A DNA stretch of 64,000 bases from Paraburkholderia metrosideri. GTDB lineage: Bacteria; Pseudomonadota; Gammaproteobacteria; Burkholderiales; Burkholderiaceae. Within the stretch, counting starts at the first letter, position 1; each line of letters opens with the position of its first letter. This document shows positions 27,589 through 35,574 of this stretch, one piece after another. The stretch covers positions 186,001 through 250,000 of the forward strand of contig NZ_CAJHCP010000013.1 in NCBI RefSeq assembly GCF_904848625.1, read 5' to 3'. A program made the position numbers and the translations under genes. The notes beneath the pieces were generated by a model. It saw only the letters and a list, made by a program, of their open reading frames with translations. It did not search any database and was not told where the DNA came from.

Positions 27589-27649
27589 GTGTTCTCCTTC
27601 TCTCGACGGTTTGCGTGCCGTGTGAACGGTCTATCCGTATGCGTGTGTA

Positions 27650-28768
27650 TCAGTACGACGGCAGATTGAACGGTGCGTCGGCAGGTAACGGCAAGTCGAC
27701 CCAGCGCCCTTCATTCTTCGAGATGTACGCACCCTGCACCACTTCCTGTGCGCGCAATCCGTCAATGCCTGATGCGAGTGGCACCGCGCCTTCCTGAATG
27801 CATCGGCAGAACTCGGCAAATTGCCCGGCATACGGGCTTTTACGTGGCGGGAAGATCTTGATCCAGCCACCCTCGAACGTGTTCCACCATGCATCCGGAT
27901 AATGCGCGTCACGCAGAACGTCAGGCAGGTCGGCCGCTTTGCGTTCGGTGTAAACAGCGAGCGGTGCGGCATGGAACGGATTAAGGGTTTCGCTCGCAAT
28001 ATGAATTGAGCCTTCGGTACCGTACAGATCCGTGCCGTCGCCAATTGCGGGCGAATAGCGATCCGACGACAGTCCACCGCGTGCGCCGTTGGCGAAGCGC
28101 GTCAATAACCACACGTTGTCGTCGACCTTTTCAGGCAGCACATGATGTGACAGTTCCGCGAACACGCCTGTCATGTCTCCGACCAGATGACGCGCGAGGT
28201 CGATGCGATGAATCGTCAGATCGATAATGGTCGCGCCGCCCGACTGCGCAAGATCGTAGCGATAGCGCGACGCGGCGGGATACGCCGATGCTTTCTCCGA
28301 ATAGACCGAACGGAATGCATGCACGTCACCGATAAAACCTGAGTCGATCAATTGCTTCGCAATCTGCACCTGGCTCCAGAAGCGCTGATTGAAACCGACC
28401 TGCAACACGACGTGCGCCTCTTCGGCGGCTTTGACGATGCGTGTTGCCGATTGAATATCGATAGCAAGCGGCTTTTCACAGAGGATATGCTTGCCCGCTT
28501 TCGCTGCGGCGACAGCCGCTTCCTCGTGACGATTGTTCGGCGTTGCAATAATCACCGCGTCGATCTCGCGCGAATCGAGCAATGCGTCGAGCGTCTCGAA
28601 GCTGCGACTGCCGCTCGATTCCGCTAGCGCATCGGCGCGTTCGCGACTGGGATCGTAAATGCCCACCAGCTTCGCAATCCCGGACTTCATCACAGTCGGG
28701 ATGTGACTCAACCGCATGATCGCGCCCGCGCCGATCAAACCGATTCCCAGTTGCTTCTCTTGTGCCAT
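27650..28768 (-). CDS. Gfo/Idh/MocA family NAD(P)-dependent dehydrogenase
   Basis: A 372-residue protein with an N-terminal Rossmann fold (G-L-I-G-A-G-A-I near 9-16), the E-K-P-L-A-I motif near 95-100 containing the catalytic Lys, and a C-terminal alpha/beta domain. The family oxidises sugars and inositols, so this is probably the first oxidation step. The ATG at 28768 has AGGA 7 bp upstream; the longer open frame overlaps the permease gene. Confidence 0.87.
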   Translation of the reverse strand: MAQEKQLGIGLIGAGAIMRLSHIPTVMKSGIAKLVGIYDPSRERADALAESSGSRSFETLDALLDSREIDAVIIATPNNRHEEAAVAAAKAGKHILCEKPLAIDIQSATRIVKAAEEAHVVLQVGFNQRFWSQVQIAKQLIDSGFIGDVHAFRSVYSEKASAYPAASRYRYDLAQSGGATIIDLTIHRIDLARHLVGDMTGVFAELSHHVLPEKVDDNVWLLTRFANGARGGLSSDRYSPAIGDGTDLYGTEGSIHIASETLNPFHAAPLAVYTERKAADLPDVLRDAHYPDAWWNTFEGGWIKIFPPRKSPYAGQFAEFCRCIQEGAVPLASGIDGLRAQEVVQGAYISKNEGRWVDLPLPADAPFNLPSY

Positions 28769-28793
28769 GTTCATTCCTGAATGAATAAGCCAG

Positions 28794-29771
28794 CTATTTG
28801 ATGATGCGAATCCTGCCGCGACGAATCGAAACCAGCACCGACACAATCAGCACCGCGCCCGTCAGAACTGTTTGCACATTGGTCGACACGCCGAGAATCA
28901 CGAGGCCGTTTGCCAGCGCGGTCATCACGAGACTGCCGACCACTGTCCCGACAATCGAACCCATACCGCCCGTTAAAGGCGTACCGCCGATCACGACCGC
29001 CGAGATCGCCATCAACTCGAAACCGATGCCCGTAGTCGGACTGCCCGAGCCGATCTGCGCAGTGAGAATGCCGCCACCCGTTCCGGCCATGACGCCGGCG
29101 AGAATGAACATCGCGAACTTCACACCCCGGATCGGCACGCCGAGAATGCGTGTTTTCTCTTCATCGCCGCCAATCGCGAAGACGTAGCGGCCGAATGTAG
29201 TGAACTTGAGCAGCAGAGCCGTCAAAACCGCTGCCACCAGCATGAACAGAAACGGCACGGGTGGATTGCCGAGCGCGTTATACGGGCTTGTCAGCGAGAT
29301 CGACACGGGCGTGCCTTGCGTGAGCATGACAGTCGCACCCCGCGCCATCGACAACATACCCAGCGTCACGACAAACGACGGAATGCGTCCCCAGACAAAC
29401 AGCGCGCCGTTGACCGCACCGATCGCGCCGCCCACCAGCATCGCGATCGGAAAAGCCCATACACCCAGTTGCGGCGTGAAATACGCGGCGCACACGCCGG
29501 CGAGCGCCATCGCCGACCCCACGCTCAGATCGATACTCCCGCCGATGATCACGAACGTCAGCCCGATCGCGACCAGGCACAGCACCGCGCCGTTCTGCAG
29601 CACGGTGCCGAGATTCGCGAGCGTCAGGAAGCGATCCGGCGCGAGCACTCCGAACACCAGCACCACTAGTACGAGTGCGAGATACGCGATGTAATGCGCG
29701 ACGAACTCGTTGTAGTCGAAGCGCTTTTTGGTGGGCGGCACTGCGGGCAAGGAGTGGTTCGTCGTGGACAT
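28794..29771 (-). CDS. Sugar ABC transporter permease (RbsC-like)
   Basis: A 325-residue protein with about nine membrane helices and the I-D-L-S-V-G-S motif near 82-88 typical of class 2 sugar permeases, followed by a G-G-D-E-E-K-T-R-I-L-G-V cytoplasmic loop that contacts the ATPase. Forms the importer with the ATPase and binding protein; 4-bp gap to the binding-protein gene. Confidence 0.9.
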   Translation of the reverse strand: MSTTNHSLPAVPPTKKRFDYNEFVAHYIAYLALVLVVLVFGVLAPDRFLTLANLGTVLQNGAVLCLVAIGLTFVIIGGSIDLSVGSAMALAGVCAAYFTPQLGVWAFPIAMLVGGAIGAVNGALFVWGRIPSFVVTLGMLSMARGATVMLTQGTPVSISLTSPYNALGNPPVPFLFMLVAAVLTALLLKFTTFGRYVFAIGGDEEKTRILGVPIRGVKFAMFILAGVMAGTGGGILTAQIGSGSPTTGIGFELMAISAVVIGGTPLTGGMGSIVGTVVGSLVMTALANGLVILGVSTNVQTVLTGAVLIVSVLVSIRRGRIRIIK

Positions 29772-29775
29772 TGAT

Positions 29776-30840
29776 TTACTCTTTGATCTTCAACGGGAAG
29801 GTCTGACTCTTCGCCTGCGGGTTGTAGGTCAGCGAATAATCTTTGACGTTGTACGGCGGTTGCGAATCGATGAACTGCTGTTTGAATTTCGCAAACGAAC
29901 CGGAGTCGATGTCGAGCAGACTCAGACGGATGTTCCGGTCGATCGGATCATGGCCGTTCACCTTGTCGTAAGCGACCATCACGGCGAAGCCCAGTTGCAG
30001 CCAGTGTCCGCCAGTCGAGAAGATGTAGTTGGTCTTCTGTGAGATCAGGTCCAGCGCCTGTGGCACGAGGTCCATGCCCGCGATCTTCATTTCATCCGAC
30101 CGGCCGGCCTGGCGAATCGCCCGGAAGGCACCGAGGCACAACGCGTCGTTGTAGCACCACACACCGTCTATCTGGCCTTTACCGTGCGCAGCGAGAATGT
30201 TCTGCATCGCCTTGTAGCCGAGATCTTCCGATTCGCCGACGCCGATGTATTGCACGAGCTGCACACCTGAATGCGCCTTGATGGCTTCGTTCAACCCATT
30301 CTGGCGTCCCTCGGCCACCGACGAACCGGGCAGGCCGCCCAGTGCGACCAGTTTCGTCGAACCCGCCGCAATCAGATGGTCTGCGATGGAGCGGCCCGCG
30401 TACACGTCATCCGGGCCGATGAAGCCGAGATAGGGCGCATCTTTGTTATCGGCTGCGAAGCCTGGATAACGGTCGACGATCATGATCGGCAGATTCGCGC
30501 GATTGGCGATGCGGATCAGACCCGGCGCGCTGGCCGTCGACTGCGGCGTGACGACCAGCGCCTGAACGCCGCGCGAAATCAGCGATTGCACATCGCTAAT
30601 CTGCTTTTCTTCACGATTTTCCGCACCGACCACGACCAGCTTTGCATTGAGCTGCGTCGCCACGTGCTGCGCAAACGACACCGCGCGGACCCAGAACGGA
30701 TTGTCGAGCGTGGGAATCGACACGCCGATCGTGACCTCCTTTGACTGCGCGGCGGCCGGCACCGCGTAGCTTGCCGCGCACGACAGCAGCACGGCCCCCA
30801 AGACGCGCAACAGCGCGCCACGCCTTGATACGCTAAACAT
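29776..30840 (-). CDS. Periplasmic sugar-binding protein (RbsB/peripla_BP_4 type)
   Basis: A 354-residue protein with a signal peptide (R-R-G-A-L-L-R-V-L, cleavage near A-A-A-Q at 31) and a two-lobed binding fold (I-G-V-S-I-P-T-L-D-N-P-F-W near 38-50, I-M-I-V-D-R-Y). First gene of the operon; GGAG 8 bp before the ATG. The ligand is not readable from sequence, but class 2 importers carry pentoses, hexoses, polyols and inositols. Confidence 0.88.
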   Translation of the reverse strand: MFSVSRRGALLRVLGAVLLSCAASYAVPAAAQSKEVTIGVSIPTLDNPFWVRAVSFAQHVATQLNAKLVVVGAENREEKQISDVQSLISRGVQALVVTPQSTASAPGLIRIANRANLPIMIVDRYPGFAADNKDAPYLGFIGPDDVYAGRSIADHLIAAGSTKLVALGGLPGSSVAEGRQNGLNEAIKAHSGVQLVQYIGVGESEDLGYKAMQNILAAHGKGQIDGVWCYNDALCLGAFRAIRQAGRSDEMKIAGMDLVPQALDLISQKTNYIFSTGGHWLQLGFAVMVAYDKVNGHDPIDRNIRLSLLDIDSGSFAKFKQQFIDSQPPYNVKDYSLTYNPQAKSQTFPLKIKE

Positions 30841-31172
30841 GGTTGTCTCCTGTTTGAGGGGTTAGAAGCCCCATTTAGCTGCGTCTATCGGGTCCATGTG
30901 ATGCCGGACGAATTAAATATAGGAGCGCGTTTCACTATCGTCAACACTGTTGCGTGTTTTATCTGGGTAGAACTAACCCTGATTCTTCAGATCGTTATGT
31001 TTTGGCGGCTTAACGGAAGTTATGACGTGCTGGGTGCCTTTGTCAGGCAGACATTGACCAATGGCGTTGCGCTATACACAACACAAGATCATCTGGTGGC
31101 ACAAAATGATGTTGATCGCTATCATGATGAGCAGCGAGTCGCATTGGCGACCAATTCGAATGAGAGGCAACA
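30841..31172. promoter_or_regulatory. 332-bp divergent promoter region of the sugar operon and iclR gene
   Basis: It separates the minus-strand operon from the plus-strand IclR gene and has an AT-rich stretch near 30905-30980. A weak 15-bp inverted repeat (GGGT-N7-ACCC, 30965-30979) is present. No convincing IclR palindrome was found. Confidence 0.45.
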
Positions 31173-31973
31173 GTGGAAATCCGATCTGTCATCAAAGCCG
31201 TGCGCGTCATGGAAGCACTGGCAGACGCCGACGGCCCAGTCGGCGTCACTGAGTTGGCGCGTCAAGTCGACATGGACAAGAGTTCGGTGTCGCGAATGCT
31301 TCGCACACTGGAAACGGCGGGGTACGTGTCGCAAGATCCGGTCAGCAAAAGCTATCTGCTCGGTCTGACGCTGGTCCACTTAGGGCAAAAGGTGCTCAGG
31401 CGGTTGAATTTGCGCAACGCGGCGCGCAGTTCGCTGGAGTCACTGGCAAGCCGCTCGGGCGAGTGCGCACACATCGCGGTGCTGGTTGGTGGCCGCGCGC
31501 TCTATATCGACCAGGCCGCTCCGCTTCGCGGCGTGAGTATCGATGCCCCCATCGGCACGCTCGCGCCGCTGCATTGCACCGCGCTCGGCAAAAGCCTGCT
31601 GGCGTTTCAACCGGAAGCGGTGATCGAAAGCTTGCTGCCATCGCTGAATCTCGAAGCATTCACGCGCCGCACGCTCACTGATATCGGCTCGGTCACGCGT
31701 GATCTGTCGCAGGTGCGCGAGCGCCGCGTCTCGTTCGACGACGAAGAGTTCAGCGTAGGCGTACGCTGCATTGCCACGCCGATTTTCAAACACGACAATT
31801 CGGTGGCAGCCGCGATTGGCCTGTCAGGGCCGAGTCCGCGTGTCACCGACGAACGTCTGCGCGAGTGGGAATCGATGCTTCAGGAAGAAGCGATCGCGGT
31901 TTCGATGCGATTGGGATGGGAACCGCCTGCAGGAATGGAGCGCAGGAAAGTGGAGACGATTGTGAATGGTTGA
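31173..31973 (+). CDS. IclR family transcriptional regulator
   Basis: A 266-residue protein with an N-terminal winged HTH (V-T-E-L-A-R-Q-V-D-M-D-K-S-S-V-S-R-M-L near 24-42) and the IclR effector domain (L-H-C-T-A-L-G-K near 129-136; V-R-C-I-A-T-P-I-F near 190-198). GTG start with GAGAGG 5 bp upstream. Divergent from the sugar operon, which it most likely controls in response to a pathway metabolite. Confidence 0.9.
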   Translation: MEIRSVIKAVRVMEALADADGPVGVTELARQVDMDKSSVSRMLRTLETAGYVSQDPVSKSYLLGLTLVHLGQKVLRRLNLRNAARSSLESLASRSGECAHIAVLVGGRALYIDQAAPLRGVSIDAPIGTLAPLHCTALGKSLLAFQPEAVIESLLPSLNLEAFTRRTLTDIGSVTRDLSQVRERRVSFDDEEFSVGVRCIATPIFKHDNSVAAAIGLSGPSPRVTDERLREWESMLQEEAIAVSMRLGWEPPAGMERRKVETIVNG

Positions 31974-32112
31974 AGGGGCGGTGCTGGGTGCGGTCCGGTG
32001 CGGAGAGCAAGTCACCAGATTGCTGACGACCGTGGCACTCATGTGGAGCAAGTGCATCCCGACGTACTTGCCACTTAGCGCGATAGGCAACGCGCTTCGA
32101 TCAGGTACCGAC

Positions 32113-32475
32113 CTATCCACCTGCCCGCTTCGCGCTGTGGCCGTGCTTCTTGAGCGCTTCGACGATCCGCTCGCAATGGTCGCCCTGCACTTCGATCACG
32201 CCGTCCTTGACCGTTCCGCCCGAGCCGCATGCCGTGCGTAACTGCTTACCCAGCAATGCCAGCGCAACGGGATCGAGCGCCAGGCCTTTGACGATCGTCA
32301 CGCTTTTGCCACCCCGGCCCTTGGTCTCGCGACTCACTCGCACCACACCGTCACCGACCGGCCGCGTCTTCGCAACCGTCTTGCAGATACATTCCGCTAG
32401 CGCACGCCGGCATTCAGCGCACATCCGCCCGCTCTCGGTGGAATAGACAAGGCCACTGGTCGAACTACTCTTCAT
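32113..32475 (-). CDS. yciH: SUI1/YciH family translation factor
   Basis: A 120-residue protein with an N-terminal part that has a C-A-E-C-R motif and a SUI1/eIF1-like domain near 45-115 (V-R-V-S-R-E-T-K-G-R-G-G-K-S-V-T, L-R-T-A-C-G-S-G-G-T-V-K, I-E-V-Q-G-D-H). YciH is thought to tune initiation accuracy or stress translation. Single gene. Confidence 0.9.
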   Translation of the reverse strand: MKSSSTSGLVYSTESGRMCAECRRALAECICKTVAKTRPVGDGVVRVSRETKGRGGKSVTIVKGLALDPVALALLGKQLRTACGSGGTVKDGVIEVQGDHCERIVEALKKHGHSAKRAGG

Positions 32476-32847
32476 GATTGAATTTTACTCAGAGACATTT
32501 ACGCCGAAGACAGAGCGAGTTTAACAGTTGCGTCTTTGTCGCCGGACCAGCAGAAGTAAGGCACGCACCGCCGCTATCGCGTGCCTTTTCTCCACCGTGC
32601 GCAGCACAAGTACGACGAGACCTCTTGTCTCGCTAGCAGACTTGCGTAAGATGCAAGGGACACGTCGCGCTTAAGCGGCATGTGCTGCGAGTTTTTGTGT
32701 ATGACGGGCATCGTGCAACTTGATTTGCTGCGTGGACACCTGCACGACGGCGCCACGCAATCTGTCGACCGCGTGATGCACTGTTGGGACCACGCCCAAC
32801 TCTTTTCTTTTTCCACTGCCGAGTCGAAAGAACCCACAGGGGGCAGC
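32476..32847. other. 372-bp intergenic region upstream of the BON gene
   Basis: Divergent promoter region. Small open frames exist (for example from 32680) but read as non-coding. No RNA gene recognised. Confidence 0.45.
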
Positions 32848-33264
32848 ATGAACAGAAATGGTGTTAGCAGAAACTTCAGTGCAACGCTGATCGCGGTCAT
32901 GGTGAGTTGCGCGACCTGTGCGAGTGCTCAGACCGTGGCAGGCACGCCAACTGTCGCGACGGGAGCCGCGCACATGATGACGGTCTCGACCTCGCCGCCG
33001 GGAAGCAGATCAGCTGACGCGATTATCCTCGACGTTCGGCGCGCCATCCGGCGCGTACCGGATATGGTCGATTCAGAGATTCGCATCCGGGCGCACCGCG
33101 GCGTCGTGACGCTCACAGGCACGGTACCGGAAACCTGGCAGATCTCACGCGCCGCCAACGCAGCGCGATCGGTGCGCGGAGTGACGGGCGTGTCGAACAG
33201 ATTGACCGTGCGGACGAAGCACGTGGCGGTGATTGAGCAACGCGTCGCCTCGTCGGTCGGATAA
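32848..33264 (+). CDS. Periplasmic BON-domain protein
   Basis: A 138-residue protein with a signal peptide (cleavage near C-A-S-A-Q at 28) and one BON domain at about 55-120 (A-I-I-L-D-V-R-R-A-I, V-V-T-L-T-G-T-V-P). BON domains bind membranes or phospholipids and occur in osmotic-stress proteins such as OsmY. ATG 32848 follows a G-rich ribosome site. Confidence 0.82.
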   Translation: MNRNGVSRNFSATLIAVMVSCATCASAQTVAGTPTVATGAAHMMTVSTSPPGSRSADAIILDVRRAIRRVPDMVDSEIRIRAHRGVVTLTGTVPETWQISRAANAARSVRGVTGVSNRLTVRTKHVAVIEQRVASSVG

Positions 33265-33384
33265 GCCAACGGAGCCGCGCGCCATCGCGAAGAAAAGTGT
33301 CGAGTTGCAATCGGCGCGCGCGGCTCTTGAAATGCAGGATCAGCACCAGACACGAGAACACGAGAAGCGCCGACCATGCGCTGC

Positions 33385-34299
33385 CTACCCAACCGACGCC
33401 TCTTCAAAGAGCCAGTCACGAAACGCAACCAGCTTTGGCGACGTCGCGCTTTCGGCGCGATAGACGACGTAATAGGCCAGATCTGAGGCCAGCGTCATGT
33501 CTGGAAAGAGCCGTATCAATCGGCCCGTTGCCAGATCGTCACGCGCCATGATGCTACGGCCAAGCGCCACACCCTGTCCGTCGATAGCGGCCTGCAACAC
33601 CGCTGCGGAGTTATTGATACGCAAGCCGCGCCGCGTCGCGATACCCCTGATGCCGGCCGCCCTGAGCCACGCGTCCCACGTTGCGAACCCCGCGTGACTT
33701 TCCATCGACTGATCGTGGATAAGCGTCAGCCCGGCAAGATCGGCCGGTTTGCGCACGCCCGGATGGCTCGCCAGCAATGCTGGTGAGCAGACTGGATACA
33801 ACTCCTCGTCCAGCAGCTTTTCGGCCAGCAGACCTGGCCACGCACCCATTCCGTAGCGCACACCAATGTCGATAGCCTGTGCGGCGAAGTCGAGCGGCTT
33901 CAGACTGGTATCGAGTCGCACGTCGGTATCCGGCCACGCGGCCTGGAAGCGGTCGATGCGCGGCAACAACCATTTCGCCGCAAAGGCGGGGCTGACTGTG
34001 ACCGTCAGCACGCCGTTTGCCGACCCCTCCCGCAGTCTCATCAGACCGAGGTTCAGCCGGTCGAATCCCTCGCGAATATCGGGTAGTGCGCGCTGCGCAG
34101 TCTCGGTAGGCAGGAGACGCGCTCGCCCGCTATTGCTGCGATGAAACAGCGGTGCGCCAAGCCATTCTTCAAGGCTACGCACCAGTTGCCCGACGGCTGC
34201 GGGGGTCACGTTGAGCTCAGACGCGGCAGCGGAAAAGCTTTGATGGCGGGCGCTCGCCTCGAACGCTCGCAGCGCATTCAGGTAAACCGGAGACGTCAT
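33385..34299 (-). CDS. LysR family regulator (GcvA-like)
   Basis: A 304-residue protein starting M-T-S-P-V-Y-L-N-A-L-R-A-F-E, the GcvA/AmpR-type beginning, with HTH F-S-A-A-A-S-E-L-N-V-T-P-A-A-V-G near 22-37. Divergent from the SDR at 34458; two symmetric sites lie between them. Confidence 0.9.
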   Translation of the reverse strand: MTSPVYLNALRAFEASARHQSFSAAASELNVTPAAVGQLVRSLEEWLGAPLFHRSNSGRARLLPTETAQRALPDIREGFDRLNLGLMRLREGSANGVLTVTVSPAFAAKWLLPRIDRFQAAWPDTDVRLDTSLKPLDFAAQAIDIGVRYGMGAWPGLLAEKLLDEELYPVCSPALLASHPGVRKPADLAGLTLIHDQSMESHAGFATWDAWLRAAGIRGIATRRGLRINNSAAVLQAAIDGQGVALGRSIMARDDLATGRLIRLFPDMTLASDLAYYVVYRAESATSPKLVAFRDWLFEEASVG

Positions 34300-34359
34300 G
34301 ATTGAAAGTTTTTCTTTACCGGTTGCGAAGTTAATCTGGGTTGTCCGGCAACGCCGCAT

Positions 34360-34391
34360 TACCAATAATGGTACTGCAGATTAAGCTTAAT
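34360..34391. promoter_or_regulatory. Two adjacent palindromes in the lysR/SDR divergent promoter
   Basis: TACCA-ATAA-TGGTA (34360-34373) and the perfect 12-bp palindrome ATTAAGCTTAAT (34380-34391) are centred 19 bp apart. They are candidate LysR binding and activation sites. Confidence 0.5.
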
Positions 34392-34457
34392 TGTGGGAAA
34401 TGAGCAATGGCAGCCATGCTGGCGACAGGGCTCGGACTTTCATCAAGGAGATTCACC

Positions 34458-35234
34458 ATGGACAGTTTTTCTTCTCATGTAGCGATCGTCACCGGCGGCG
34501 GATCGGGTATTGGCAAGGAGGTCGCGCGCCGCCTCGTCGAGGCGGGGGCGTCAGTCGTCATCGGCGGCCGTGATGCGGCCAAGCTGGTGCAGGCCGCCAG
34601 CGATATCAATCCGGATGGAACCAGGGTCCGCACTTTCGCGGGCGACATCGCATCGCCCGCCACTGCCCAGGCGCTGGTCGACCTCGCGACAAAGGCCTTC
34701 GGCGGCGTCGACATTCTCGTCAACAACGCGGGCGTGTTCCGCCCAAAGCCGTTCCTTGAAGTCGACGAAGCTGAGTACGACTGGTTTCTCGACACCATCC
34801 TGAAAGGCAAGTTTTTCATGGCACAGGCGGCCGCTCGCGCCATGATGCTGCGCGGAGGCGGCGCCATCGTGCAGACCGGCTCGCTGTGGGCGCTCCAGGC
34901 CATCGGCGCGACGCCCTCCGCGGCTTATTCCGCAGCGAACGCGGGCGTGCATGCGCTGACCCGCAACCTGGCCATCGAACTCGCTTCCGCCAACATCCGC
35001 ATCAACACGGTGGCGCCCGCGGTTGTGGAAACGCCGGTCTACAACACGTTCATGACTGAAGATCAGGTGAAGAGCACGCTGCCTTCGTTCAATGCGTTCC
35101 ATCCGCTTGGCCGTAACGGTCAGCCGGCCGACGTCGCCGAAGCAATCCTGTTCCTGGCGTCACCTCGCGCCTCGTGGATTACCGGCACGATACTGCCGGT
35201 GGACGGCGGTGTGATGGCAGGCCGGCAAGCGTGA
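34458..35234 (+). CDS. SDR family protein with Asn in place of the catalytic Lys
   Basis: A 258-residue classical SDR: T-G-G-G-S-G-I-G at 12-19, N-N-A-G at 89-92, Ser142, Tyr157. The Tyr-x3-Lys motif reads Y157-S-A-A-N161, so the usual catalytic Lys is Asn (codon AAC at 34938). The rest of the fold, including the C-terminal P-V-D-G-G, is intact. It may have altered activity or be a binding protein. AAGGAG precedes the ATG. Probably regulated by the divergent LysR gene. Confidence 0.85.
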   Translation: MDSFSSHVAIVTGGGSGIGKEVARRLVEAGASVVIGGRDAAKLVQAASDINPDGTRVRTFAGDIASPATAQALVDLATKAFGGVDILVNNAGVFRPKPFLEVDEAEYDWFLDTILKGKFFMAQAAARAMMLRGGGAIVQTGSLWALQAIGATPSAAYSAANAGVHALTRNLAIELASANIRINTVAPAVVETPVYNTFMTEDQVKSTLPSFNAFHPLGRNGQPADVAEAILFLASPRASWITGTILPVDGGVMAGRQA

Positions 35235-35574
35235 TCTGACTTCTCCTTGCCGCTATGCGTGCGGAATAAAGACGCCTGTCAATCAGGCAACCATCTATGC
35301 CGCCACGCATATTCGCGATCAGGTGGGGTGAGACGGCGCGCCCCGTCCCCGTATCCTCAATGAGAAATGTGCGGTCCCCACCTGGCGCAACGCCCCTCCA
35401 AAACCTCCCCGATCCGGTTGCACATTTTTCTCTGTCATGGGAATGTCACGAACGGCACGCAAAGATAGGGCCCCGACCGTCGGCTAAAGAGCGGCTGCTC
35501 GCTGACGGAACCGGGCGATGTGCCACGCCCGGCGCAAGCTTCGTGCAATTGTTTCCCTCATCCCTGGAGAACAG
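35235..35574. other. 340-bp region upstream of the phosphatase, containing a Pho box
   Basis: No gene is supported. The regulatory site at 35432-35449 is the only clear feature. Confidence 0.5.
35432..35449 (+). promoter_or_regulatory. Pho box (PhoB binding site)
   Basis: CTGTCAT-GGGA-ATGTCAC: two 7-bp half-sites separated by 4 bp, matching the PhoB consensus CTGTCAT-N4-CTGTCAY at 13 of 14 half-site positions. It lies 126 bp upstream of a phosphatase-family gene, the expected target under phosphate starvation. Confidence 0.75.

Noticed and set aside
30965..30979. GGGT-N7-ACCC as an IclR operator
   Set aside because: Arms of only 4 bp; could easily occur by chance.
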